From NCBI RefSeq assembly GCF_052056915.1, contig NZ_CP195119.1, forward strand, positions 2,914,001 through 2,978,000: a stretch of DNA of 64,000 nucleotides. The letters are read 5' to 3'. Positions 9,467 through 18,111 of this stretch are shown one piece after another. Origin of the DNA: MTP4 sp052056915 (GTDB lineage Archaea > Halobacteriota > Methanosarcinia > Methanosarcinales > Methanosarcinaceae). A program made the position numbers and the translations under genes. The notes beneath the pieces were generated by a model that was not told where the DNA came from, did no database searches, and was given only the letters and a program-made list of their open reading frames with translations. Each line of letters opens with the position of its first letter. Position 1 is the first letter of the stretch.

Positions 9467-10390
9467 ATGATTATATTTTCAGGCGGCACCGGAACTCCTA
9501 AACTCCTTGACGGGCTCAGGGAATTTCTCCCTCCCGATGAACTGACCATTGTTGTGAACACTGCCGAAGACCTCTGGGTCTCGGGAAACCTCATTTCCCC
9601 TGATCTGGATACAGTGCTCTACCTCTTCTCAGACCAGATCGACCGGAAAAAGTGGTGGGGAATTGAAAGCGACACTTTCCGGACCCACGAACGCATGCAG
9701 GAACTCGGGATAGATGAGGGGATGAAGCTCGGCGACCGGGACCGTTCAACCCATATCATCCGCTCTAACCTGCTCAGGGGCGGGGCCACCTTAAGTGAGG
9801 CAACCGAAAAGCTCACCTCCCTTTTCAATATCGGGGCAAAAATCCTCCCAATGTCGGATGACCATGTTTCCACTTACATCGAGACCCCGGAAGGAACAAT
9901 GCATTTCCAGGACTTCTGGGTAGGAAAGCACGGGGAACCCGAGGTTCTTGGCGTGGATATCCGGGGAGTTTCCGATGCCTCAATCCCGAAAAAAGTGTTC
10001 GAAGCCTTTGAAAACGATGAACAGGTTCTGATAGGTCCGAGCAATCCCATTACGAGCATCGGCCCGATAATCTCTCTTCCCGGGATGAAAGACCTCCTGA
10101 AAAAGAAAAAAGTCCTTGCTCTCAGCCCTATAATTGGGAACGCTCCGGTAAGCGGACCTGCAGGCAAACTCATGCAAGCATGCGGGCTTGAGGTCTCCTC
10201 TGTCGGAGTTGCGGAATACTACCAGGACTTCCTTGATGCCTTCATCTTCGATGAAAGGGACAGCGCAGACGAGTACGCCTTCGAAAAGATCGGGTGCCGG
10301 GCTTCCAGGGCGGATACTCTCATGACTTCGCGGGAAAAGAGCATGGAACTTGCAGAGATTGTGCTGGAAATCTTCGATGAAATGGGCTGA
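9467..10390 (+). CDS. cofD: CofD, 2-phospho-L-lactate transferase (F420 biosynthesis)
   Basis: 307 aa from the ATG at 9467. CofD transfers a phospholactyl (or related) group to Fo to make F420-0, in the coenzyme F420 pathway used by methanogens. The conserved start IIFSGGTGTPKLLDG, then VVNTAEDLWVSGNLISPD, LGDRD and ISLPGMKDLL, are typical of CofD/YvcK-fold proteins. The frame is open 23 codons further upstream to 9398, but that segment is unlike the family. The ATG at 9467 gives the standard CofD length and follows a GGGA sequence. Confidence 0.92.
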   Translation: MIIFSGGTGTPKLLDGLREFLPPDELTIVVNTAEDLWVSGNLISPDLDTVLYLFSDQIDRKKWWGIESDTFRTHERMQELGIDEGMKLGDRDRSTHIIRSNLLRGGATLSEATEKLTSLFNIGAKILPMSDDHVSTYIETPEGTMHFQDFWVGKHGEPEVLGVDIRGVSDASIPKKVFEAFENDEQVLIGPSNPITSIGPIISLPGMKDLLKKKKVLALSPIIGNAPVSGPAGKLMQACGLEVSSVGVAEYYQDFLDAFIFDERDSADEYAFEKIGCRASRADTLMTSREKSMELAEIVLEIFDEMG

Positions 10391-10731
10391 AGCCTGAAAA
10401 GTTTCTTTATATCTTATTTTTCCCTTTCCTTCTTCACCTTCCCTTTTTTTCTCTGGTTTTTGCTCTAGTACTTTTTATCTACATTTCTCTATTTTTTATT
10501 TTTTATTTTTTATTTTTTCGCTGTGACATATTTATGGATAAATTAGTAATGTTTATGTATTACTTTATCAGTTATTTGTAATAATTCTGCATATTATTTC
10601 TTTTTTTAATATGCATAATTGCGAATTTATCCATTGTTCATATGTTACTCCTGGTTTCATGTCATTTTATGGTTCCAGGGTCTTGAAACTTCATTCTGTG
10701 GATTTGATGTTTGAATATTTGGAGAATTATT
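10391..10731. other. Intergenic, T-rich
   Basis: 341 bp. It begins with pyrimidine-rich sequence and a short TATTTTTT repeat (about 10495-10520), likely the cofD transcription end. The rest is AT-rich sequence with several TATA-like motifs upstream of the FmdE-domain gene. Confidence 0.5.
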
Positions 10732-11853
10732 ATGAAACAATTGAAAATGTTGCACTTTACGTGCCTTGCTGCACTTGTTTTCTTGTTGCTTGCCCTGCCT
10801 GCATCGGCGGAAGATGACGGGTTGATGACCGATGTTTTTGATGCTGCCGAAGAAGAACTCGGAGTGCTTGATGCAGAAAATATTCTTATCATAACGGACA
10901 TCGGTTCCCCTGCCGAATCTTATGTTTACATGGATGATTTTTATGGAGAGTTTTACGGGAACGGACTCCTGTATACGAAGAATCTCCTGGTCGTCCAGAA
11001 CCCGAGAAACAGTCCTCTATGGTTTGCTTTCTTTGATAAGAACAGTGGAAACTGTACTTTTATTGAAGTTTCCTATGGGGAAGGAGAAGAAGGTATCATT
11101 TATCAGGTAACTGAAAATATCAACTTTGAGAAACTTTCTGGTAATGCGGATTCCAGGGATGAATGGAATGCTAAGATGGATGAAAAGGTATTCAGGGGCC
11201 GCGAGTTTGCAATCGTTACAATCACCAACGCCTGGGCTACAGGAAATCTCGATTACGAACTGATGCAGTGCCTGGAAATTCACAACCATTTCTGCCCCGG
11301 AGTTTCCAGCGGTTATGTGCTTGCAAACTGGATGGAGAAGAACTATCCGCTTAATGAAGGCGTAAGTTACACTGTTTTCTCCTGCCCTACCTGGTGTAAG
11401 GAAGATGTCTTCGTAAAGCGCTGGGACGCAACTCCCGGAAAGCGGGGTCTCTGGGCATCCGAACTTTCTGATGAAGAAAAAGAAGCTCTTGGTGGGGCTC
11501 CCGCTGGAATTTTCGTGGTCTCGGATTCAGGAAACATGAAGGCAGTTGTGCTGGGCTTTGATTTTGATCCTGTCCGTGCAGAATGTGGGGCTCAGGAAGA
11601 TGATCCTTTCTGGGTTTCAAAGTACCTGATGGACCTCTATCTTATGGATAAGGACAACTGGGACGAGCTTGTTTACGAAATTGAGGTTATCGACATTGAT
11701 GCCGACACCCTGAATGAAATGAAGCAGGCAGACACCAACCCCTACGTGGTACTCGGGCTGCTCAATCCTGCAGGGACAGTCAATCCTTCGAAAAATGGAA
11801 TTCCCGGAGTCGGGCAGTGGATGAATGAACCCAAAATCAAGGCAAAGGCCTGA
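10732..11853 (+). CDS. Exported FmdE-domain protein
   Basis: 373 aa from the ATG at 10732, which has GGAG 7 nt upstream; a TTG 7 codons earlier is less likely. A signal peptide (LHFTCLAALVFLLLALPASA) predicts export. The core motif HNHFCPGVSSGY (about 184-195) is the FmdE signature, and CPTWCK (about 218-223) is a likely second metal-ligand pair. FmdE is named from the molybdenum formylmethanofuran dehydrogenase operon, but its role is not settled. An extracytoplasmic FmdE domain suggests metal binding outside the cell (inference). No fmd/fwd genes are nearby. Confidence 0.8.
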   Translation: MKQLKMLHFTCLAALVFLLLALPASAEDDGLMTDVFDAAEEELGVLDAENILIITDIGSPAESYVYMDDFYGEFYGNGLLYTKNLLVVQNPRNSPLWFAFFDKNSGNCTFIEVSYGEGEEGIIYQVTENINFEKLSGNADSRDEWNAKMDEKVFRGREFAIVTITNAWATGNLDYELMQCLEIHNHFCPGVSSGYVLANWMEKNYPLNEGVSYTVFSCPTWCKEDVFVKRWDATPGKRGLWASELSDEEKEALGGAPAGIFVVSDSGNMKAVVLGFDFDPVRAECGAQEDDPFWVSKYLMDLYLMDKDNWDELVYEIEVIDIDADTLNEMKQADTNPYVVLGLLNPAGTVNPSKNGIPGVGQWMNEPKIKAKA

Positions 11854-12308
11854 AATCGATAAGGCTGGTAGCCTGGATACTTTTTCCTTTTTCCTTTTTC
11901 CTTTTTTCTCTTCGCCCTGATTTTTGCTTTTTCTTTTCATGGTTCTATTTTTTTACTTTATACTCCACGTTTCTTTTGGAACTCCTCTGTCCCCGGTGTC
12001 TTTAAATTTATTGGCACTGAAATAATTATTTAATATAAGTTCCTTGCATAAAGTAGAAAGGAATCGGAAATCCAAAATTATATCAATTACTTAGATGTTT
12101 CCCGAATATTATATCAACTACTTAGATGTTTCCTGAGTTCGGTTTGTTTTCCCTGATAGCTTATCCGTTCTTTCTGTTTTCGGGATAGTTTCGGGAAGGC
12201 AATACTCCCTGAGACATAAAAATATGTTTGAGGTCCGAAGGGCAATATCATTTATATCTCATCTTCATTATCTAGCGAATATTCCGACAGCCAAAAAGAG
12301 CTAAGACC
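11854..12308. other. Intergenic with hpt promoter
   Basis: It starts with TTTTTCC repeats (terminator-like). It contains a 31-bp direct repeat (listed separately) and a TATA box TTTATATC at about 12249-12257, roughly 50 nt upstream of the hpt start. No small gene seen. Confidence 0.5.
12079..12140. repeat. 31-bp direct repeat, two copies
   Basis: Two adjacent 31-bp units share TTATATCAA(T/C)TACTTAGATG followed by TTTCC(C/T)GA. They lie about 170 bp upstream of hpt. Confidence 0.7.
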
Positions 12309-12878
12309 ATGCTTGAAAGACTGACAAGTTCACTTTTGAATGCTCCTGTGATCAAACGAGGAGAATACAATTACTTCATCCATCCCATTTCGGACGGCGT
12401 ACCGTCAATTGACCCCCTTCTGGTGGAAGAAATTTCCGATCATATCCTGGAAATCGCCAACATGGATGTGGACACCGTCCTCACGGTTGAAGCCATGGGC
12501 ATCCCGGTGGCAAATGCCCTGTCCCTGAAAACGGGACTGCCTCTAACTATTGTCCGTAAGCGTCCCTATTTCCTTGAAGGAGAGGTCGAACTTTCCCAGA
12601 GTACCGGATACTCGAAAGGGGCACTCTACATCAACGGATTAAAGAAAGGGGATAGGGTTCTGATTGTGGACGATGTTATCAGTACCGGGGGAACTCTCCT
12701 TGCCCTGGTTAATGCCCTCAAGAAGATGGGCGTCGAAGTCCTGGACGTTGTCTCGGTTATCGGGCGTGGGGAAGGTTTCCTGAAGTTAAAGGAACTGGGT
12801 GTTGAGCCCAAGATTCTCGTCACCATTGATGTTAGCGAGAAAGGTGTGGAGATCAAGGATGTCTGTTGCGATAAGTGA
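12309..12878 (+). CDS. hpt: Hypoxanthine/guanine phosphoribosyltransferase (archaeal type)
   Basis: 189 aa. It salvages hypoxanthine or guanine with PRPP. The PRPP-binding motif VLIVDDVISTGGT (about 117-129) and the archaeal HGPRT start MLERLTSSLLNAPVIKRGEY, with HPISDGVPSI, fit the archaeal Hpt subfamily of type I phosphoribosyltransferases. TATA TTTATATC lies about 50 nt upstream. The gene overlaps dph2 by 20 bp, so the two are probably co-transcribed. An adenine-specific family member is possible but less likely. Confidence 0.87.
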   Translation: MLERLTSSLLNAPVIKRGEYNYFIHPISDGVPSIDPLLVEEISDHILEIANMDVDTVLTVEAMGIPVANALSLKTGLPLTIVRKRPYFLEGEVELSQSTGYSKGALYINGLKKGDRVLIVDDVISTGGTLLALVNALKKMGVEVLDVVSVIGRGEGFLKLKELGVEPKILVTIDVSEKGVEIKDVCCDK

Positions 12879-13890
12879 AGCTTTTGATTTCAGGCTTGAT
12901 TATCTCATCGATGTGATCCGGGATACGGGCGCAAAAGTCGTGGGCTTCCAGTTCCCCGAAGGGCTCAAGCGCAAAGGTCCGGAACTTGCAAGGCTGGTCG
13001 AAGAGGCTACCGGAGTGGAAATTATCATTTCCGGAGACCCCTGTTTCGGGGCTTGTGACCTGGACCTGACCCTGCTTGGGTATGTGGACCTCCTTTTCCA
13101 TTTCGGGCATGCCGAACTTGAGGACACTAAACTCTCCGAAAAGATCTACTTCATCGAGGCCCGCTCTGCGGTGGACATCCTGCCTGTGGTTGAAAAAGCT
13201 CTTTTAGAGTTGCGGGATCAGAGGATTGGGCTGATAAGCACCGTCCAGCATGTCCATAAGCTTCAAGGGGCCTGCAAAGTGCTCGAAGCCCGGGGGAAGA
13301 CCTGCGTGCTCGAGCGCGGGGATTCCAGGCTTGCCTACCCCGGACAGGTGCTGGGCTGCAATTTTTCGACTGCAAGGGCAGAAGCCTGTGATGAGTACTT
13401 ATATATAGGAAGTGGGGATTTCCACCCCCTGGGCGTAGCCCTTTCCACAAAAAAGCGCGTTCTTGCTGCAGACCCTTTCTCCGGGGAAGTCCGGGAAGTC
13501 GACCCTTCCAGGGTGCTCAGGCAGAGGAGTGCGGTTATTGCCAAATCCCTTGACGCGGAAGTTTTCGGGATAATCGTTTCAAGCAAAAACGGACAGGCAA
13601 GAATGGACCTTGCAACTTCCCTTAAAAAGCTTGCAAAAAAGCATGGAAAAGAGGCTCATCTTATCCTGATCGACCTTGTGACGCCCGACCAGATGCTCCA
13701 GTTCAAGGTAGGCGCTTTCATAAATACCGCCTGTCCCAGGCTGGCTGTCGATGAGGTCGGACGCTTTCCCGCCCCGATGCTAACTCCCCAGGAGTTTGAG
13801 ATCGTACTGGGAGTCCGGGAATGGGAAGATCTCGTACTGGATGAAATCACGGAAGAGCCGTTGCAGCTGAAACAGAAGCATCGAAGCTGA
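12859..13890 (+). CDS. dph2: Dph2, diphthamide synthesis radical enzyme
   Basis: 343 aa from the ATG at 12859 with an upstream GGAGATCAAGG ribosome site inside hpt. Dph2 uses an unusual radical-SAM 4Fe-4S cluster to transfer the 3-amino-3-carboxypropyl group to a histidine of elongation factor 2. The three cluster cysteines are visible: DPCFGACD (Cys62), LGCNFS (Cys167) and NTACPRL (Cys292). The stop codon falls inside a perfect 20-bp tandem duplication, so the extreme C-terminus is recently altered or variable. It overlaps hpt by 20 bp. Confidence 0.92.
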   Translation: MSVAISEAFDFRLDYLIDVIRDTGAKVVGFQFPEGLKRKGPELARLVEEATGVEIIISGDPCFGACDLDLTLLGYVDLLFHFGHAELEDTKLSEKIYFIEARSAVDILPVVEKALLELRDQRIGLISTVQHVHKLQGACKVLEARGKTCVLERGDSRLAYPGQVLGCNFSTARAEACDEYLYIGSGDFHPLGVALSTKKRVLAADPFSGEVREVDPSRVLRQRSAVIAKSLDAEVFGIIVSSKNGQARMDLATSLKKLAKKHGKEAHLILIDLVTPDQMLQFKVGAFINTACPRLAVDEVGRFPAPMLTPQEFEIVLGVREWEDLVLDEITEEPLQLKQKHRS

Positions 13891-13905
13891 AACAGAAGCA
13901 TCGAA
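13866..13905. repeat. 20-bp perfect tandem duplication at the dph2 stop
   Basis: GCTGAAACAGAAGCATCGAA occurs twice head-to-tail. The TGA that ends dph2 is the first TGA of the second copy. Because 20 is not a multiple of 3, the copy number sets where the protein ends. Confidence 0.95.
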
Positions 13906-13980
13906 GCTGGAACATAACCTGGATTTTACCCTTAATTTTCAGGTGGACAGGTATATATTTATAATGTATGATGAAGCAAA

Positions 13981-14571
13981 ATGAAACAGAGAAAACTTGA
14001 AATGCTGCTGGAGGAAATCGAGGGCTTTGCAGAGCCCGAACTCGAGCTTGAGCAGTATCCGACTCCTGCTCTCCTGGCTGCGGAAATCCTGCATTTTGCT
14101 TATATGCAGGGGGATCTTGCAACTTCGGTTCAGGACCTGGGCTGCGGGACCGGAATCCTGGCAATAGGGGCAAAGCTCCTGGGAGCGGAAAAGGCCGTGG
14201 GATATGATCTGGACCCAAAAGCCATCGAGCTTGCAAAAAATAATGCTGAAAAGTTAAGAGTAGAGGTCGAATTTGTCTGTTCGGACGTTTCGGAAGTGAC
14301 CGAACATGTCAAAACAACGCTTATGAACCCTCCTTTCGGGGCCAGGGTCAAAGGCAAGGACAGGCCCTTTCTTTCGGCAGCGTTAAGAACTAGCGAGGTT
14401 ATATACTCAATCCACAACCGCGGGAGTCTTGCTTTTATCCAAAAGTTCATTAAGCCTGCGGTCATTACACATTCTTACGTTGCAAAGTTTCCCATCAAAC
14501 GGACTTTTGATTTCCACAAAAAAGAGCGAGAAATTATCGAAGTGGAGATTTACAGGATTGCTGTTCCATAA
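13981..14571 (+). CDS. METTL5-like N6-adenine rRNA methyltransferase
   Basis: 196 aa. Class I SAM methyltransferase fold with DLGCGTGIL (motif I, about 51-59) and the amino-methyltransferase motif NPPFG (about 118-122). The size and the YPTPALLAAEILHFA N-terminus match the archaeal homologues of METTL5, which methylates an adenine in small-subunit rRNA. The position between dph2 and csl4 fits a translation-related role. The rRNA target is inferred from family membership. The start is the ATG at 13981. Confidence 0.8.
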   Translation: MKQRKLEMLLEEIEGFAEPELELEQYPTPALLAAEILHFAYMQGDLATSVQDLGCGTGILAIGAKLLGAEKAVGYDLDPKAIELAKNNAEKLRVEVEFVCSDVSEVTEHVKTTLMNPPFGARVKGKDRPFLSAALRTSEVIYSIHNRGSLAFIQKFIKPAVITHSYVAKFPIKRTFDFHKKEREIIEVEIYRIAVP

Positions 14572-15082
14572 TGCGAAAATCCTTTCTCTGAGCCGTTTTA
14601 CGGGAATGCGGGTCGAAAATATACAGCATGAATTCACAATATAGAATGCATACGTAGAATGTATACATAGAATGTATACATAGAATGTATACGTAGAGTA
14701 TTTACGTAGAGTATTTAATTTGTGCTATAGGATGCATAAAGTCAGATACATTACATCAAATCCACAAAATCATATGGCATCAGATGTGTAATGTGGAGGC
14801 ATCAGATGCGTAATGTGGAATGCATATCTCTGGGATACCCATCTCTTAAATATATAATCTCTGAAACGTGCATTCTGTCGTGAATGCATGTCAATGTGTG
14901 CCAGGGTGTTTCGAGACCTATATACGTGCGCCTAACCCGATGCCTGCCGGATACCTACCCGGATGCCGTACCTGCAGAGAAGAGATATTTCAGGCATCGC
15001 TGAATTTCCCTTTAAACTCTCCTTCAGGAGAGAAATATCATACCGGGAAAGTTACTATTTACTATCATTCGAATGAGGGATT
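14572..15082. other. Intergenic with direct repeats upstream of csl4
   Basis: Besides the 13-bp tandem array, it has two copies of a CATCAGATG(T/C)GTAATGTGGA block (about 14778-14822) and TATA-like ATATATAATC near 14850. I consider the short ORF across this region non-coding. Confidence 0.5.
14641..14718. repeat. 13-bp tandem repeat, six copies
   Basis: Units vary around (A/G)TAGAATGTATAC, drifting to GTAGAGTATTTAC in the last two. It follows the METTL5-like gene. Confidence 0.9.
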
Positions 15083-15886
15083 ATGATTAGAATCCGAAAA
15101 AATAAAACTACACGAAAAAAATTAACCGGTCCTCAAACCGGAAAGCCAGTTGCCGAGAAAGCGGGGCCAAAAGCCACAGAAAATAAGGAGCAGGGCAAAA
15201 AAAGAAGGTTCCCCTACTCAAAAGATTCGAGAGGACAGAAGGATATGAGAGGAAAGAGGGATACGAGGCCTTCTCCAAGGTTTCCGGAAGAACCCAAAGT
15301 AAGGGAAGAGGATCTTGAAAAGGGGGCTTTTGTCTTACCCGGGGAACTTGTCGGGACTACCGAGGAATTCAGGGCAGGAGAAGGTACAACCGTAATTACG
15401 GGTGACATCTATTCCAGCGCTACCGGGTACGTATACATTGACAGAAAATCCCGGATTGTCACTGTCCGGCCTTCCACAAACACCCCTAACATAATGAAGG
15501 TAGGGGACATCATTTTCGGGAAGATTACGGATGTCCGGGAATCCGGGGCAATGGTTGAGTTTGCAGGGATCGAAGGCAAAGCCGACAGGAAAATTGTTAA
15601 TGCGACAAGACTTGGAGATATCCATGTTTCTAATGTGCGTGACTCCTATGTCAAGAGGCTTGCTAACGAGTTCAGGCCCCTGGATATCGTTCGGGCCAGG
15701 GTAATTGACCTCGATAGGCTTCGCCTCACAACAGCCGAGAACTCCCTGGGTGTCATGAAAGCCTACTGCTCAAACTGCAAAGGGGAACTCGTACTAGACA
15801 AAGACAGGAAAAAGCTTAAATGCCCGGTCTGCGATAGAACTGAAACCCGTAAACTTGCGGTTGACTACGGGAAGGGAATTAAATAA
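15083..15886 (+). CDS. csl4: Csl4, exosome RNA-binding subunit
   Basis: 267 aa, ATG with GAGGGA upstream. Csl4 caps the archaeal exosome ring (Rrp41/Rrp42). Domains: N-terminal ELVGTTEEF segment (about 90-110), S1-like beta barrel with VGDIIFGKITDV (about 140-215), and a C-terminal zinc ribbon C-x2-C-x14-C-x2-C (CSNC...CPVC). The first ~75 residues are a lysine/arginine-rich disordered extension that ordinary archaeal Csl4 proteins (about 180-200 aa) lack. The csl4-rpoL adjacency is common in euryarchaea. Confidence 0.9.
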   Translation: MIRIRKNKTTRKKLTGPQTGKPVAEKAGPKATENKEQGKKRRFPYSKDSRGQKDMRGKRDTRPSPRFPEEPKVREEDLEKGAFVLPGELVGTTEEFRAGEGTTVITGDIYSSATGYVYIDRKSRIVTVRPSTNTPNIMKVGDIIFGKITDVRESGAMVEFAGIEGKADRKIVNATRLGDIHVSNVRDSYVKRLANEFRPLDIVRARVIDLDRLRLTTAENSLGVMKAYCSNCKGELVLDKDRKKLKCPVCDRTETRKLAVDYGKGIK

Positions 15887-15959
15887 GTTTTCTTTTCTCT
15901 TCCGAACCGTATTTAGGGAAAATTCGTATGATTTATTCACCATTTACAGGTGATCACCT

Positions 15960-16238
15960 ATGGAACTGAACATTCTTTCCAAAACAGATAAAGAGCTGGA
16001 AGTCGAATTTAAAGGTGAGACTCACACCCTCCTCAATATGCTTAGAGCAAACCTTGTTGCGGATGAAAGGGTTGAGATCGTCTATTACGACATGAAGCAC
16101 GTGAGCATCAGCGACCCCATTCTCTTCATTAAGACCGACGGTACGGACCCGATCCAGGTTTTAAGGGATGCAGCCTCAACTCTGGTCTCGGAGTGTGAAG
16201 AGTTTACCGAAGTCTTCAGCAAGGCCGTAAACGCTTGA
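15960..16238 (+). CDS. rpoL: RNA polymerase subunit L (Rpo11)
   Basis: 92 aa. Small alpha-like RNAP assembly subunit that pairs with subunit D. The family signature GETHTLLNMLRANLVAD (about 19-35) and the fold length match. It is preceded by AGGTGATC as ribosome site, within the palindrome GGTGATCACC. It follows csl4 by 73 bp and probably shares its transcript. Confidence 0.93.
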   Translation: MELNILSKTDKELEVEFKGETHTLLNMLRANLVADERVEIVYYDMKHVSISDPILFIKTDGTDPIQVLRDAASTLVSECEEFTEVFSKAVNA

Positions 16239-16317
16239 AAGGCTTGAAAAGCCGGGGCTTTTGGCTTATTAGCCTTGCCCCTGATTTTTTCCTGACTATC
16301 TTTTTTTCCGGCTACTT

Positions 16318-16419
16318 TTCCTTTGACCACGTTTCTTTGACCACGTTTCTTTGACCACGTTTCTTTGACCACGTTTCTTTGACCACGTTTCTTTGACCAC
16401 GTTTCTTTGACCACGTTTC
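16318..16419. repeat. 14-bp tandem repeat, seven copies
   Basis: The unit CTTTGACCACGTTT repeats seven times with almost no variation. The GACCACG core starts at 16325, 16339, 16353, 16367, 16381, 16395 and 16409. It lies between rpoL and SepCysS, downstream of the rpoL stop. Confidence 0.95.
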
Positions 16420-16657
16420 TTTTATTCCGTTTTCTTTTCTTCGGTCTAGTTTTTTCTTCCTTGATAACCTTTCTTTTGACTATTTTTTCCTGTTAGTTAG
16501 CCCGTTTTTGTCCGTCGAGCTTTTTCCAACCTGCTTTGGGGCTTTTTCAATACTTTTTTTGCAATACGTTTTTATGAGTGCCCTGTGTATCACTAGGTAA
16601 ATCAGCAGCGTACAGCAGGTACAACCAATTATCAGTTTGTTTCGAGGTATTGGGAAA

Positions 16658-17818
16658 ATGACACTTGACGACTCATATCTTCAGAAATTCGGTTTTATCA
16701 AAAGAGAAACTCTGGGCAGCATTAACATTGACCCTCTTCAGACCGGGGGGCTACTAACCGAAGCTGCCAAACAGGCTCTCATGGAATGGGGGGACGGGTA
16801 TTCGGTCTGCGACTACTGCGCCGGGGTCCTTGACCTTGTTAAAAAGCCTCCCATCCAGGAATTTGTGCACGGTGCACTCCCTGAATTCCTGGGCTGTGAC
16901 GAAGCCAGGGTTACGAATGGAGCCAGGGAGTCCAAGTTTGCAGTCATGCATTCTATGGGAAAACCCGGGGACTGGCTTGTCCTTGACGGGCTTGCCCACT
17001 ACTCTTCCTATGTTGCAGCCGAGCGGACCGGTCTGAACATCAAAGCCGTTCCCCACTCTGGGAGCCCTGAATACAAGCTTGACCCCGAAGGTTACGGGAC
17101 AGCAATCGAAGAGGTCATCAGGGAAAGCGGAAAACCCCCCGCCCTTGCCCTTATAACCTATCCGGACGGGAGTTACGGAAACGTGCCTGATGCCAAAAAG
17201 ATCGCATCCATCTGTCATGAGTACGATGTCCCCCTGCTCCTGAATGGGGCTTATGCCGTGGGCAGGATGCCTGTAAACGGAAAAGAAATCGGGGCGGATT
17301 TCGTTGTGGGCAGCGGGCACAAGTCCATGGCAGCTTCTGGACCGGTAGGGGTCCTCGGCGTAAGCGGAGAGTATGCTCCCACCGTCTTCAGGAGATCCGT
17401 GCATAACAAGGCCAAGGAAATCGAACTCCTCGGCTGCACTGCCCGGGGAGCCACCATCATGACCATGATCGCTTCTTTCCCCGAAGTCGTAAAGCGTGTT
17501 CGGAACTGGGACCAGGAAGTCGAAGACGCCCGCTGGTTCTCATCAAAGCTTCAGGACATGGGCTTTATCCAGCGCGGGCAAAACCCCCATTCCCACGACC
17601 TTATGTTCTTCGAAGCGCCCGGTTTCTATGAGATCTCCCAGAAAGTCAAAAAGGGCAGGTACTTCCTCTACAAGGAACTCAAGAGCCGGAAAATCCACGG
17701 CATCAAGTCCGGGCTCACCAGGTACTTCAAGCTCAGCACTTTCGGGGTTGGCAGGGAAAAGCTCGGTGTTGTTGTTGATTCCTTTGAGGAGATCCTCAAG
17801 AAATACGAGGACGTTTGA
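16658..17818 (+). CDS. pscS: SepCysS, Sep-tRNA:Cys-tRNA synthase
   Basis: 386 aa from the ATG at 16658 (GAGGT/GGGAAA upstream); a TTG 7 codons earlier is open but less likely. SepCysS is a PLP enzyme that converts phosphoseryl-tRNA(Cys) to cysteinyl-tRNA(Cys), the tRNA-dependent cysteine route of methanogens. The PLP lysine is in GSGHKSMAASGPVG (about Lys222). Cysteines in VCDYCAG (51, 54) and LLGCTARG (260) correspond to the conserved cysteines implicated in persulfide transfer. The same window carries cysS, so both routes to Cys-tRNA coexist, as known in Methanosarcina. SepRS is not here. Confidence 0.93.
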   Translation: MTLDDSYLQKFGFIKRETLGSINIDPLQTGGLLTEAAKQALMEWGDGYSVCDYCAGVLDLVKKPPIQEFVHGALPEFLGCDEARVTNGARESKFAVMHSMGKPGDWLVLDGLAHYSSYVAAERTGLNIKAVPHSGSPEYKLDPEGYGTAIEEVIRESGKPPALALITYPDGSYGNVPDAKKIASICHEYDVPLLLNGAYAVGRMPVNGKEIGADFVVGSGHKSMAASGPVGVLGVSGEYAPTVFRRSVHNKAKEIELLGCTARGATIMTMIASFPEVVKRVRNWDQEVEDARWFSSKLQDMGFIQRGQNPHSHDLMFFEAPGFYEISQKVKKGRYFLYKELKSRKIHGIKSGLTRYFKLSTFGVGREKLGVVVDSFEEILKKYEDV

Positions 17819-17861
17819 GCCTGTTTTCTAGTGGTCAATTTGTATTTGGACGATTAATTTT

Positions 17862-17902
17862 TGAATCCCGGGAACAGCTATGACCATGTGCTGAATCCCG
17901 GG
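17862..17902. other. Direct repeat TGAATCCCGGG flanking a 16-bp match to the M13 reverse primer
   Basis: TGAATCCCGGG (with a SmaI-type CCCGGG) occurs at 17862-17872 and 17892-17902. Between them 17873-17888 reads AACAGCTATGACCATG, identical to the standard M13 reverse primer. Vector sequence does not continue on either side. It could be chance, or a cloning/primer artefact. Confidence 0.6.
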
Positions 17903-18085
17903 TAACATGAATTCTCTGTTTCTTTCTTTTCTTATTTTTCCGGTTTATGGTTTTTCAGTGCTCCCTTACTCTTCGATTGATATTGTTTCTCTTTAGTCCA
18001 GGAACTGGCTAGTCTGGGAAAACTTTAATTTGACCTGTCCCATCTGACCCCGGAAAACGTATTTTTCCCGCGAAGAGATTCAAAA

Positions 18086-18111
18086 GCCTTCGCCAGCTTG
18101 CCTGGCGGCCC
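18086..18111. repeat. Palindromic repeat, copy 2 (inverted)
   Basis: The reverse complement of this segment matches 2049-2074 over about 24 bp, including the CCGCCAG/CTGGCG stem. Confidence 0.6.

Noticed and set aside
14868..15086. 72-codon ORF before csl4
   Set aside because: No ribosome site or family resemblance. It overlaps the csl4 start by 4 bp but the sequence looks like shadow coding in a repeat-bearing intergenic region.
16085..16414. Minus-strand ORF with WSKKRGQRNVVKET-like repeats
   Set aside because: Translation of the 14-bp tandem array and the antisense of rpoL.
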